Of a stretch of 64,000 nucleotides of DNA, positions 1-9,798 are shown one piece after another (position 1 is the stretch's first letter; the number at the start of each line of letters is the position of its first letter). This stretch comes from Roseovarius sp. SCSIO 43702. Lineage in GTDB: Bacteria > Pseudomonadota > Alphaproteobacteria > Rhodobacterales > Rhodobacteraceae. The stretch is taken from positions 3,308,501-3,372,500 of the forward strand of contig NZ_CP080623.1 of assembly GCF_019599045.1 (NCBI RefSeq). Direction: 5' to 3'. The notes under the pieces were generated by a model. The model ran no database searches. It saw only the letters and a list, made by a program, of their open reading frames with translations, and was not told the DNA's origin. A program made the translations under genes and the position numbers.

Positions 1-2318
1 TCGACGAAGGCATAGGCCAGGTTCAGTCCGACGCGGTGGCCCCAGTCGCCCGAGGTCACCGTGCCCACGACCTTGCCGTCCTGCATGACCGAGGCGCCGC
101 CGCGCGCGGGGGCATGATCGGCGTCCAGCGTCAGCGTCACCAGCTTCCTGTTCGGGCCGGTCTCGCGACGACGCAGAAGCGCCTCCTTGCCGATGAAATC
201 ACCCTTGTCGAGTTTGACGAACCGGTCCAAGCCGGTCTCGAACGGATCGAACTCCGTCAGGAGATCGGCTTTCCAATGCAGGAAACCCTTTTCCATCCTC
301 ATGGACTCGACGGCTCGCGCACCGAAGATTGTCAGCCCATGCGCCTCGCCCGCCGCCCGCAGTGCCAGGTAGGCGGCATGGAGCGAGGCATTCGGAACAT
401 GTATCTCGTAGGCAAGCTCGCCGGAGAAGCTGACGCCCAGCACGGTGGCCGGGGCGAAACCGATGAAACATTCGCGAACGCTGAGCCACGGGAAGGCTTC
501 GCGCGACCAGTCGCCACGCGAACAGGCCGAGAGGACGGCGCGTGCCTTGGGCCCGGCCAGCACGAGGATCGTCTGGTCATTGGTCAGGCTGCGGATCGTG
601 ACGTCTTCATCGCCCCTCAGATGCGCCCGAAGCCAGTCCATGTCGTGATATTCGCTCGCCGCCGCCGAGCCGTACCAGACGCGTTCGGGCCCCCGGTCGC
701 TGGCGGGCAGGTTGGCGATCGTCGCCTCGCCCTTGACCATGCCATGATGGTTCAGGAGGTATCCCAGCCCGACACGGCCCGCGCGCTTCGTGACAGTGCC
801 GCAGACCATGCGATCGAGGAAGCTGTGCCGGTCCGCCCCGGTGATTTCGAACCTGTTGAAGCCGTTGACCTCGCAGAGGCCCACGTTCTCCTGCACGTTC
901 CGGATCTCGGCGGCGACGATGGGTGTCGCCTCGTCGAAATCGAAGCCGAGGGTGGGGTGAAAATCGGGGTCCGGCTTGATGTAGTCGACCCGTTCCCATC
1001 CATTGACGACGGTGAACTCCGCACCTTCGGCGGCAAGGATCGGCGTCAGGGGCGTGGTCTTGGCAGGGCGGCCCGCCGGGCGATGCTCGTGCGGAAAATG
1101 AAAACGGAACTCGTTCTGGTAGTCCTCGATCGCCTTGAGCGCCGTCAGCTCGACATTCGCATGGCCGGTAAACCGGCGCGGATCGATGACCCATGTGTCA
1201 TAGCACGCCTCGCCATGCACGATCTGCTGCGCCAGAAGCCAGCCATGCCCGCCGCCCTCGCCCAGACCCGCGCGCAGGCCGATGATGCAATAGGCGTTGC
1301 GCTTGCCGGGGATCGGGCCGACCAGCGGCGCACCGTCGATCGTGTAGGTGATCGGGCCGTTGACGACGCGCTTGATGCCGACCTCGGCGAGGACCAGCAT
1401 CCGCTCGAACGCGCCTTCCAGCACGTCCATCACGCGGTCCAGGTCATCGGGGCACAGATCGTTGGAGAAGTCCGGGCTGATCCCGTCCATGCCCCATGTC
1501 TTGCAGCCCTGTTCGTAAAAGCCCACGAGAAGCCCGTTCTTCTCCTGGCGCGAGTAGTAGTCCGAGATCGGGCAGCGCAAGAGCGGCATGCGGTGGCCCG
1601 CCTCCGCGATCGCCGGGATGTCCTCCGTGACGAAATACTGGTGCTCCATCGACGCGACGGGATGATGCACGCCCATCATCGCCCCCACCTCGTTCACGCG
1701 GTAGCCGCAGGCGTTCACCACGATATCGGCGTCGATCTTGCCCTTGTCCGTTTCGACCGTCCAAGTGTCGTCGGCCCTTTGGATCAGACCCGTCACACTG
1801 GTCTGGCGATAGACCTCGGCACCGGCCTTGCGCGCGTGAAAGGCCAGCGCCTGGCAAAGCTGCGCCGGGTCGATATCGCCATCTTCGCCATCCCAAAGGC
1901 CGCCCAGCAGGTTATCGGTCGAAATCAGCGGATGGCGGCGGGCGCATTCCTCGGCGTCGATCACCTCGTAGGTGACACCCATGCCGCGCGCCATCGAGGC
2001 GAAATGACGATAGCCCTGCATCTGCGCTTCGGTGTTGGCCAGGCGGATGCCACCATCACCATGATGATAGCCCACCGGATAATCCGGGTCGTCCCGCAGC
2101 TTCTTGTAGAGGGCGATGGAATGGCTCTTGAGACCGACCATCGTCTGATTGGCCCCGAAATTCGTGACCTGAGCCGCGGAGTGCCAGGTGGTCCCCGACG
2201 TCAGCTCGTCCCGCTCGATGAGCACCACGTCGGTCCAGCCTTCCTGCGTCAAGTGATAGAGCGTCGAGCACCCGGCGATCCCGCCACCGATGACAACTAC
2301 CTTGGTCCGCGATTTCAT
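1..2318 (-). CDS. FAD-dependent dimethylglycine/sarcosine dehydrogenase-like protein with GcvT domain (3' end cut by window)
   Basis: Predicted to oxidise an N-methyl group of a small amine and hand the one-carbon unit to tetrahydrofolate. The N-terminus has a dinucleotide-binding GGGIAG motif (about residues 11-16) and a Trp-His pair (45-46) in the SGTTWH context, where relatives attach FAD covalently. The C-terminal half is a GcvT-like folate domain with a YEIHVP motif. About 772 residues are visible; relatives are roughly 800-830 long, so a short C-terminus lies beyond base 1. The start at 2318 is chosen because a GGAGGG ribosome site sits 4-5 bases upstream; an in-frame ATG at 2333 lacks one. 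It is divergent from the MttB homologue at 2497. The exact substrate (dimethylglycine, sarcosine or another methylated amine) cannot be read from the sequence. Confidence 0.85.
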   Translation of the reverse strand, partial: MKSRTKVVVIGGGIAGCSTLYHLTQEGWTDVVLIERDELTSGTTWHSAAQVTNFGANQTMVGLKSHSIALYKKLRDDPDYPVGYHHGDGGIRLANTEAQMQGYRHFASMARGMGVTYEVIDAEECARRHPLISTDNLLGGLWDGEDGDIDPAQLCQALAFHARKAGAEVYRQTSVTGLIQRADDTWTVETDKGKIDADIVVNACGYRVNEVGAMMGVHHPVASMEHQYFVTEDIPAIAEAGHRMPLLRCPISDYYSRQEKNGLLVGFYEQGCKTWGMDGISPDFSNDLCPDDLDRVMDVLEGAFERMLVLAEVGIKRVVNGPITYTIDGAPLVGPIPGKRNAYCIIGLRAGLGEGGGHGWLLAQQIVHGEACYDTWVIDPRRFTGHANVELTALKAIEDYQNEFRFHFPHEHRPAGRPAKTTPLTPILAAEGAEFTVVNGWERVDYIKPDPDFHPTLGFDFDEATPIVAAEIRNVQENVGLCEVNGFNRFEITGADRHSFLDRMVCGTVTKRAGRVGLGYLLNHHGMVKGEATIANLPASDRGPERVWYGSAAASEYHDMDWLRAHLRGDEDVTIRSLTNDQTILVLAGPKARAVLSACSRGDWSREAFPWLSVRECFIGFAPATVLGVSFSGELAYEIHVPNASLHAAYLALRAAGEAHGLTIFGARAVESMRMEKGFLHWKADLLTEFDPFETGLDRFVKLDKGDFIGKEALLRRRETGPNRKLVTLTLDADHAPARGGASVMQDGKVVGTVTSGDWGHRVGLNLAYAFV

Positions 2319-2496
2319 CTGACCCTCCGACATGCCTGGGCGAAGTAAGCGGCGCTCGGCATCGCTTCGGCAATGACCGGCAATGCGAATGTCAAAATAT
2401 CGAATGCAGTTTGCGATGGGATGATAGTAAGTCGGAATGAATTGCGCGGCCGATCGAATGTGCGGATCACTCGTTCCAAACAAGGCGAGGCACAAC
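2319..2496. promoter_or_regulatory. divergent promoter region between dehydrogenase and MttB-like gene
   Basis: This 178-bp spacer separates two head-to-head genes and must hold both promoters. Its middle is clearly more AT-rich than the flanking genes. A ribosome site (AGGCGAGG) precedes the ATG at 2497 and GGAGGG precedes the ATG at 2318. No convincing operator or -35/-10 pair was identified. Confidence 0.5.
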
Positions 2497-4020
2497 ATGA
2501 CACCGCTGCGCGGAAGGCGGACCGGACGTCGCGAACGCATGGCACTGCGCGCGGCCAAGCCCCTGCTCGACCCTTGCCCGCCCGGTCAGGCCGGTGGCCG
2601 CTACAAGCCCCTGACCGAGGCCGAGCTGCACCGGATCCACGACACCGCGCTCGATTTGCTGGAACGGCTCGGAATGGGCGAGGTGCCACCGCGCCTGCGG
2701 GACGATCTGCTTGCCGTCGGAGCGAAGGATAGCGGTGCCGGACGTATCCTTTTCCCACCCGCACTCGTCGAGGCCGCCATCGACCAGGCAGCCCGAACCT
2801 TAGTGCTACACGGGCGCGATCCGGCCCGCTCGATCGAGGTTGGCGGCAACCGGGTCTATTTCGGCACCGGCGGAGCGGCGGTCCAGACGCTCGACATCGA
2901 AAGTGGCACCTACCGGCCCGCGACACTGGCGGATCTGCACGATTTCACGCGGCTGCAAGACACCTTGGCCAATGTCAGCTGGTTTACCCGCTGCTGCATC
3001 GCCACCGACATCCCGGACAATTACGATCTGGACGTGAACACCGTCTACGCACTGCTCAGGAACACGACCAAGCCGACGGCCACCGCCTTCACCCTGGCCG
3101 AACATGTGGGGCCCATCGCCGGAATGCTGGACATCGCCGCGGGCGGGCCGGGCGAGTTTGCAAAGCGCCCCTTCATGAAGGCGCATATCAGCCCCGTCAT
3201 CTCGCCCATGCGCTACGGCGAGGATGCGGTCGATGTGGTCTACGCGTGCATCCGGCACAACATCCCGATGTCCTGCATCACCGCCGCGCAGGCCGGGGCG
3301 ACCGCCCCCGCGACGCTGGCGGGATTTCTGGCGCAATCGCTGGCCGAGACGCTCGCGAGCCTCGTCATGGTGCATGCGATCCAGCCCGGATTTCCGATGG
3401 TGTTCTCGAACTGGCCACTGGTCGTGGATCTGCGCACCGGATCATTCTCGGGCGGCAGCGGCGAGACCGCGGTGCTCAACGCCGCCTCCGCGCAACTCTC
3501 GAACTGGCTGGGCCTGCCGTCGGGGGTGGCCTGTTCGATGACCGATGCGAAGGCGATAGATGCGCAATACGGAATGGAGAAGGGTATCACGTCCATGGCG
3601 GCCGCCCTCGCCGGCGGCAACCTGATCTACGAAAGCTCGGGCATGACCGCGTCGCTTCTGGGCGCCAGTTTCGAGGGGTTCGTGCTGGATGACGAGATGC
3701 ACTCGCACAACTACCGCGCGTTGCGGGGAATCGAGGTGACAGATGAAAACCTCGGCTTTGACGCGATCTGCGATGCGGTGCTTGGGCCGGGGCATTTCCT
3801 GGGAAATCCGCACACCTATTCCGCGATGGAACGCGATTATTTCTATCCGTCGCTCGCCGATCGGGACGAACCGCGAACCTGGGGCGCCAAAGGCGCCGAG
3901 GACGCCTGGTCGCGGGCAAGGCGCCGGGCGCAGGAGATCCTGCGCGACCATCACCCCGCTTACCTGAGTGTCGAGCAGGACAGGGACATCCGAGCCCGGT
4001 TCGACATTCTCCAGGCGTGA
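2497..4020 (+). CDS. trimethylamine methyltransferase (MttB) family protein, non-pyrrolysine type
   Basis: A 507-residue member of the MttB superfamily, which demethylates quaternary or tertiary amines and passes the methyl group to a corrinoid protein. The family-typical AAQAGATAPATLAG stretch and the TGSFSGGSGE and GMEKGITSMAA segments are present. The reading frame runs through with no in-frame amber codon, so it is not the pyrrolysine-containing trimethylamine enzyme. Non-Pyl relatives are known to use glycine betaine and similar compounds. The ATG at 2497 follows AGGCGAGG; an upstream in-frame ATG at 2437 has no such site. It is head-to-head with the GcvT-type dehydrogenase and convergent, 7 bases apart, with the LysR gene. 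No corrinoid protein is encoded in the window. Confidence 0.85.
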   Translation: MTPLRGRRTGRRERMALRAAKPLLDPCPPGQAGGRYKPLTEAELHRIHDTALDLLERLGMGEVPPRLRDDLLAVGAKDSGAGRILFPPALVEAAIDQAARTLVLHGRDPARSIEVGGNRVYFGTGGAAVQTLDIESGTYRPATLADLHDFTRLQDTLANVSWFTRCCIATDIPDNYDLDVNTVYALLRNTTKPTATAFTLAEHVGPIAGMLDIAAGGPGEFAKRPFMKAHISPVISPMRYGEDAVDVVYACIRHNIPMSCITAAQAGATAPATLAGFLAQSLAETLASLVMVHAIQPGFPMVFSNWPLVVDLRTGSFSGGSGETAVLNAASAQLSNWLGLPSGVACSMTDAKAIDAQYGMEKGITSMAAALAGGNLIYESSGMTASLLGASFEGFVLDDEMHSHNYRALRGIEVTDENLGFDAICDAVLGPGHFLGNPHTYSAMERDYFYPSLADRDEPRTWGAKGAEDAWSRARRRAQEILRDHHPAYLSVEQDRDIRARFDILQA

Positions 4021-4027
4021 TGGCCCC

Positions 4028-5002
4028 TCACGAGACCAGGGCGAAACTGTCGGCCAGCCACGGGTTGCTCTGGGTCAACGGGGCGATGGCATGCTGGTGG
4101 ATCAGGCCGCGCAGCTTGCTTTCCACAAGATCGACCAGCGAGCGCGAGCAATCCGGCGTGGTGACGATCGCCAACGTGCGCGAAAAGGTCTTGCCGGGAA
4201 AGCGATGCATCCTGAGTTTCGAATGAAACCGCTTCGCGCGCGAGAAATGCAGCGGGGTGGTGATGGTCCAGCCGGCGCCGGCGGACACCATCGCCATGAG
4301 GGTCTGATGGCTGCTGCATTCGAACCTTTGAGGCGGGGATATGCCGATCCGGCGCAATTGCGATTCGATCTGCTGCGCGATCATCAGGTTGCTGGAGAAC
4401 CGCAGGAACGGCAATTTCGTGCGGCCATCAACGATCTCGGTCAGGGATTTCTCGTTGACCAGGGGCAGGACCAGGACGAACGGATCTCGCAGCAGCGGCC
4501 GATCCTGCAGGTCGCGGACCGTTTCGCTGGGAGTGGTCGTCACGCCAAGGTCCAGTTGGCGGTCGCGCAGCATCCTGATTATCGAGTGACTCGAGTCGGT
4601 GTGATACATGAAATCGCAAACCGGCATCTGCGCAGACAGAAAGACGGCCAGTTCCGGCGTTATGTCGCTGTCGAAATCCTCGATCGTTCCGATCCTGAGA
4701 AAACTTGCCTCCGAGATCGTCCCGGCCGAGGCCTCGGCCTTGGCCTTGCGGATCGAGTGGAGCGCCTGGTCGATGTTGCGTAGAAAGGCCATGCCCTTCG
4801 GGGTCAGGATCATGGGTCGCCGCGCATGATTGAACAGCTCGACGCCGAGGTGATCCTCGAGGCTGCGAATGTGATACGAAACCGTGCTGATCGTGAGGCC
4901 CGATTCCTCTGCCGCCGCCTGAAGCGATCCCTTCTGCGCGCAGATCTGAAACAGCTCGAGCCATTTGAGGTTGAGGTCTTTGGATGTGGATCGGCGAGCC
5001 AT
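4028..5002 (-). CDS. LysR-family transcriptional regulator
   Basis: A 324-residue LysR-type regulator. The N-terminal winged helix-turn-helix (about residues 15-75) contains GSLQAAAEESGLTISTVSYH followed by an LE-x3-GVELF segment. A substrate-binding domain of about 230 residues follows. The start at 5002 is set by a GGGGAGG ribosome site 4 bases upstream; an in-frame ATG at 5020 overlaps that site. It lies divergent from the ABC transporter genes and between them and the MttB-like gene. It is therefore the likely regulator of the whole left-end module, responding to an amine or sulfonate-like ligand. That role is inferred from position. Confidence 0.9.
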   Translation of the reverse strand: MARRSTSKDLNLKWLELFQICAQKGSLQAAAEESGLTISTVSYHIRSLEDHLGVELFNHARRPMILTPKGMAFLRNIDQALHSIRKAKAEASAGTISEASFLRIGTIEDFDSDITPELAVFLSAQMPVCDFMYHTDSSHSIIRMLRDRQLDLGVTTTPSETVRDLQDRPLLRDPFVLVLPLVNEKSLTEIVDGRTKLPFLRFSSNLMIAQQIESQLRRIGISPPQRFECSSHQTLMAMVSAGAGWTITTPLHFSRAKRFHSKLRMHRFPGKTFSRTLAIVTTPDCSRSLVDLVESKLRGLIHQHAIAPLTQSNPWLADSFALVS

Positions 5003-5357
5003 CGAACCTCCCCCGCTCATCGCGAAACGATGTTAGTTCCTAAATTAACGAAACGTAATTTTCAATTTCTTCCACCTACCGGATTTTCATCGGTCCCCGC
5101 ATCAATCCGTGGAAGCCTCGAGCGCGGCAGCAGGATGCTCGTCGCGCAAGAAGCCATTTCGACTGGAATTCGCAGTCACCGTCCTGCCGGCGCAGGGGCC
5201 ACCGGGCTGTGGCACGACGTGGCAAGGGCTCGTGTGCGACGCCGCAAGGGCTTCCGCAAGTCCGTCACGAGCGCATCGCGGCGCAACGATACAACAAGAT
5301 CCCGGGGCCGGCCGGCGCCATAGCGATCAGATCGAAAAACAACAAGGAGGACCACCA
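5003..5357. promoter_or_regulatory. lysR / ABC-transporter divergent intergenic region
   Basis: This 355-bp spacer separates divergent genes. The part next to lysR (about 5030-5090) is AT-rich, unlike nearly everything around it, and probably carries the promoters. Near 5344-5350 an AAGGAGG ribosome site serves the binding-protein gene. An open frame through this region joins the transporter gene upstream but is Arg/Pro-rich with no start signal, so I treat it as non-coding. Confidence 0.55.
5032..5049. promoter_or_regulatory. candidate LysR box
   Basis: The 18-base sequence GTTAGTTCCTAAATTAAC has inverted ends, GTTA and TAAC, separated by 10 bases. It fits the T-N11-A layout of LysR operators and lies 30 bases upstream of the lysR start in the AT-rich block. 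No second copy was found in the 2319-2496 spacer, which weakens the case. Confidence 0.35.
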
Positions 5358-6359
5358 ATGAAACATGAAAGCAAGTTGGCAACACTGTTGGCGAGTGTCA
5401 TCGCGACCTTCGCCGCGCAAGGTGCCGCCGCGCAGGAACAGATCACCGTCGGCTATTTCCAGGAATGGCCGATGCCTTTCCAATACGCCAAGGTCGAAGG
5501 CATGTATGACGAGGCACTGGGCATGAACGTCCAGTGGCGCGCGTTCGACACCGGCACGGCCATGAGCGCGGCGATGGCCTCGGGCGACGTGCAGCTTTCG
5601 GTCAGCCAGGGCGTGCCGCCCTTCGTGGTGGCGACAAGCGCGGGTCAGGACCTGCAAATCGTCGACGTTGCCGTAAGCTACTCCGAAAACGAGAATTGCG
5701 TCGTGCGCGAGGAGCTCGAGATCGACAAGGACAGCGCGGGCGAGCTCGCCGGCAAGAAGGTCGCCGTGCCGCTGGGCACCGCCGCGCATTTCAGCTTCAT
5801 CCAGCAGATGAACCATTTCGGCGTCGATATCGGCTCGATGCAGGTCGTCAACATGGCCCCGCCGGAAGGCGCTGCCGCCATCGCGCAGGGATCGGTTGAC
5901 ATGGCCTGCGGGTGGGGCGGCAGCCTGCGGCGGATGCTGGAGCACGGAAACAGCCTGCTGACCGGCGCCGAGAAGGAAGAGCTGGGCATCCTGATCTTCG
6001 ACGCGACAACGGGCCCGGCCGACTTCGTCGCCGAGAACCCAGATGTCGTCGCGACGTTCCTCAGCGTGACAGCCGAGGCCAACCGGATGTGGAACAGCGG
6101 CGAGAACACCGACAAGATGCTGCCCGTCATCGCCAAGGACGCCGGGATGGACGAAGCCGACGCGGCCGCCACGATGGATACCTTCACCTTCCCGACGATC
6201 GAGGAGCAGCTCGGCGAGAAATGGCTCGGCGGCGGGGTGCAAACATTCATGAAGGGCGTGGCTGACGTCTTCGTCGAGGCCGGCAGCATCGACGCCGCCA
6301 AGGATGACTACTCCGGCAACGTCAACACAGGCCCGCTTGAACAGGCCGGCGCCATGTGA
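5358..6359 (+). CDS. ABC transporter periplasmic substrate-binding protein (TauA/NrtA/SsuA type)
   Basis: A 333-residue periplasmic binding protein. A signal peptide covers residues 1-25, with cleavage likely after the AAA before QEQITVGYF. The mature protein begins with the ITVGYFQEWPMPF segment typical of taurine/sulfonate/nitrate-type binding proteins. It continues with GLNV-like, DVQLSVSQG and GKKVAVPLGTAAHF motifs of that family. The start follows AAGGAGG at 7-base spacing. It heads a three-gene importer with the ATPase at 6438 and the permease at 7244. Taurine is the default family annotation, but the MttB and dehydrogenase neighbours suggest a methylated amine or aminosulfonate ligand. 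Confidence 0.88.
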   Translation: MKHESKLATLLASVIATFAAQGAAAQEQITVGYFQEWPMPFQYAKVEGMYDEALGMNVQWRAFDTGTAMSAAMASGDVQLSVSQGVPPFVVATSAGQDLQIVDVAVSYSENENCVVREELEIDKDSAGELAGKKVAVPLGTAAHFSFIQQMNHFGVDIGSMQVVNMAPPEGAAAIAQGSVDMACGWGGSLRRMLEHGNSLLTGAEKEELGILIFDATTGPADFVAENPDVVATFLSVTAEANRMWNSGENTDKMLPVIAKDAGMDEADAAATMDTFTFPTIEEQLGEKWLGGGVQTFMKGVADVFVEAGSIDAAKDDYSGNVNTGPLEQAGAM

Positions 6360-6437
6360 TCGGGTTGTGTGCGGGCGCGCGAGATGGTGCGCCCGCACCT
6401 GATGACCAGTGACCAACTCAAGGGTGCGCGGGGCCGT

Positions 6438-7243
<806 letters not shown>

Positions 7244-7247
<4 letters not shown>

Positions 7248-8509
7248 TCGTCTTGGCTCTCTACATCGCTGCCTTCGTCGGGGCGTTTGTCATCGTGCGC
7301 CTCGGCATACGCAGGATGATGGTGCGCCACGATTTCACCTCGCTCAAGACCGTGACATTCGGTGACGAAAGCGCCGTGAAACCCGACCGGTGGGCCAGCA
7401 TCATATCGATCGTCACCCTCTTCCTGCTCTGGGGGGCGTTTACCGGCTCCGACTGGGTGCCCATTCATGCACCCGGACCCTTCGTCGGAGACACGGAGTT
7501 CACCTATACCGTGGAAGCGCCGGATGGTGCGCGCGACGATGCGACGGTCCATGCCCGCGTCTATCCCGAGGGAGACTCCGGCGATCCGCAGACCGTGGAG
7601 CCGGGGTCGGGCTTCGCGAAGGACGACTCGATCGCGCTCGCCGCCTGGCGTTCGGACCTCGTGCTGGTGGACAAGAACGACGAGGTGACGCGCGATGACG
7701 GCGCCAGGATCGTCGCCATCGACGGCAAACCGGTGGTCCCCGGAAGCCGGGTCGAGGTGGCCGACGGGGTCGTTACCGTCACGGCCAAGGGATCGCTGAA
7801 TTTCGTGCCCGACGCAGGCATGCAGATGGAGCCGATCTGGCTCCCGGCGCCCGAGGCAGTCGTCGCCCGGATCAAGGAAATCTCGAGCCAGGGCTACCAG
7901 GGCTTCACCCTGTGGGAGCATCTCTTCTGGTCGCTCTTCCGCGTGATCGTCGGCTTTCTCTGTGGCGCGCTCATCGGCATCCCCCTCGGCTATGCCATGG
8001 GTCTCAGCGACTGGTTCCGCGGCTGGTTCGATCCGATCGTCGAATTCATGCGCCCGGTGCCGCCGCTGGCCTTGATCCCGCTCGTCATCATCTGGGCGGG
8101 AATCGGCGAGACCGGCAAGATCATCCTGCTATTCCTTGCGGCGCTCTGGATCATGGCGATATCGGCCCGCGCGGGCGTGTCGGGAGTCGCGATCTCCAAG
8201 GTGCATGCCGCCTATTCGCTGGGCGCCAGCCGCTGGCAGATCCTGCGCCACGTGATCGTGCCCAACTCCCTGCCGGAGATTTTCACCGGCGCGCGGGTCG
8301 CCATGGGCGTGTGCTGGGGAACCGTGGTCGCCGCCGAACTGGTCGCGGCCGAAAAAGGGGCGGGCATGATGATCATGGTCGCCAGCCGTTTCCAACTGAC
8401 CGACATCGTGCTCATGGGGATCATCCTGATCGGCGTGATCGGCTTCACGATCGACATCCTGATGCGCAAGGCCGAGGATTGGCTGGTGCCCTGGAAAGGA
8501 CGCACCTGA
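7244..8509 (+). CDS. ABC transporter permease (TauC-like) with inserted periplasmic domain
   Basis: A 421-residue permease; TauC/SsuC relatives are usually about 250-280. Transmembrane segments lie at about 2-21 and 52-68. A hydrophilic, acidic, beta-rich stretch of about 120 residues (75-195) follows, with repeated short Val/Thr-rich strands such as GVVTVTAKG. The normal family core begins at WLPAPEAV (199) and includes the EAA-loop YSLGASRWQILRHVIVPNSL (324-343). The insertion therefore sits between the first helices and the core and should face the periplasm. It could contact the binding protein or a ligand. No frameshift is seen, and the stop is at 8509, about 100 bases before the tRNA gene. 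Confidence 0.9.
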
Positions 8510-8608
8510 GACGCGCCGCCCGGCGGTGGAAAACCGTCACGGAAGGAAAGGCGAGAGGTCGAGGGAGTGGATCGAAACTCGATCAATCAATACATTGATA
8601 TGCCTATA

Positions 8609-8684
8609 TGGTGCCCCCACACGGACTCGAACCGCGGACCTACTGATTACAAATCAGTTGCTCTACCAGCTGAGCTATAGGGGC
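8609..8684 (-). tRNA. tRNA-Thr (anticodon TGT)
   Basis: A 76-base cloverleaf on the minus strand. The acceptor stem pairs GCCCCTA with TGGGGGC. The D-arm is AGCTCAGCTGGTAGAGC. The anticodon stem ACTGA/TCAGT closes a TTTGTAA loop with anticodon TGT, and the T-arm carries GGTTCGAGTCC. The CCA end is encoded. Confidence 0.97.
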
Positions 8685-8738
8685 GCCGGGCGCGGACTTA
8701 GCAGGCGGGCGCGCGCTTGGCAATCCCGCGCGGGTCCC

Positions 8739-9623
8739 TCACGGCGCGAGGAGCGTCGTTCCGGGGATGCGCGTCACGGCGTAGAGGTCCTCGTCGTAAG
8801 CCTCGCTCAGCTCCTCGACCATCGCCTCGGTCCAGCCCGGCAGGTCAAGCTCCTCCTCGATTGCCTCCTCGTCGGCGAACTTGTCGAGAAAGGCCACGAT
8901 GACGCGGCGCTTCTGGATCTCGGTCATGTCGGGGTGGCTGTCCATGTAGCTGAGGAACCGCTTCATCCCCGGCGCGGTCATGATCTCGCGCAGCAGCAGG
9001 TATTCGCCGTCGAGCCGGATCGTCGGCTCCACCCCGGCCATCTCGCGCAGGATCTCCGACCAGATGAGCGGCGTGTCCTCGTTGCACCAGACCGTGATCG
9101 GCACCTGCGGACAGTCGCCATGCACCCGCTCAAGCATCTCGGACCACCGCATGTCATGCGGGTCGCCCCCGCCCAGGTATTCCGACACCGTGCGATAGCG
9201 CGTCTCCTGCGTCATCGCGGGAAGGAAGCTCGCCGGGTTGCGCAGCGCGAAGAAGAGTTCGAGGTCGTCGCCCTCGAAGATCCGCTGGAAGATCTCCATC
9301 CGTTTGCCCGCCGCCGGATAGAACTGCCCGGTGCTGACGGCCATGCGGGGCGTGCCGAAGAAGCCGTGGTTCGACAGGACGATCCTCTCGGGCTCGGGCC
9401 CGTCCTCGAGCCCCATGTGCCGCATCATCTGCGCGCGGGCGTCCGCGGGCGGCAGCCCGGTCGCGCCCGCGTCATTCAGCAGATCGCGCAATTGCTTGCG
9501 ATAGGTCGAGGGATGCGGGACATGCGTGCCGAGCTCGGACAGGACCGGCTCGTTGCCCATCAGGCACTTGAGCAGCTTCTCGTCGTCCGTCATATGCGCG
9601 CCGGCGTGAATGATGACCTGCAT
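8739..9623 (-). CDS. uncharacterised protein, possibly a degenerate sulfotransferase-fold protein
   Basis: A 294-residue protein not firmly recognised. It opens with [18 protein letters not shown]. This resembles the beta-strand and P-loop start of roseobacter sulfotransferase-like proteins (IHxGxHKTGTT), but the Lys/Thr/Gly residues are replaced. The later segment [13 protein letters not shown] resembles the 3'-phosphate-binding RNP motif. The C-terminus is acidic and helical. The start at 9623 has AGGAG 4 bases upstream; an in-frame ATG at 9647 does not. It is divergent from uvrB and upstream of the tRNA. If the fold is right, it has probably lost PAPS-dependent catalysis. Confidence 0.75.
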   Translation of the reverse strand: MQVIIHAGAHMTDDEKLLKCLMGNEPVLSELGTHVPHPSTYRKQLRDLLNDAGATGLPPADARAQMMRHMGLEDGPEPERIVLSNHGFFGTPRMAVSTGQFYPAAGKRMEIFQRIFEGDDLELFFALRNPASFLPAMTQETRYRTVSEYLGGGDPHDMRWSEMLERVHGDCPQVPITVWCNEDTPLIWSEILREMAGVEPTIRLDGEYLLLREIMTAPGMKRFLSYMDSHPDMTEIQKRRVIVAFLDKFADEEAIEEELDLPGWTEAMVEELSEAYDEDLYAVTRIPGTTLLAP

Positions 9624-9798
9624 GTCGCTCCTGCCATTCGAGGGCATTCTTGGGGTGTCTACCCTGATTTGGCGTCAGGCTACAGGCCGATCAAGGCCAA
9701 AACGTGACCCCGTTCTGACCTCATCGCGCCCGCGCCGGACCTTGAAGATCGCGCGGAATACGACACATTGGGGGATGACTCCCAGAGGACCGCATTCC

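Noticed and set aside
36..2348. 770-codon open frame on the plus strand
   Set aside because: It lies antisense to the FAD/GcvT dehydrogenase, whose frame has clear cofactor motifs. High GC leaves long antisense frames open by codon bias.
2497..4020. possible pyrrolysine (amber) codon in the MttB homologue
   Set aside because: The frame is open from start to TGA with no in-frame TAG.
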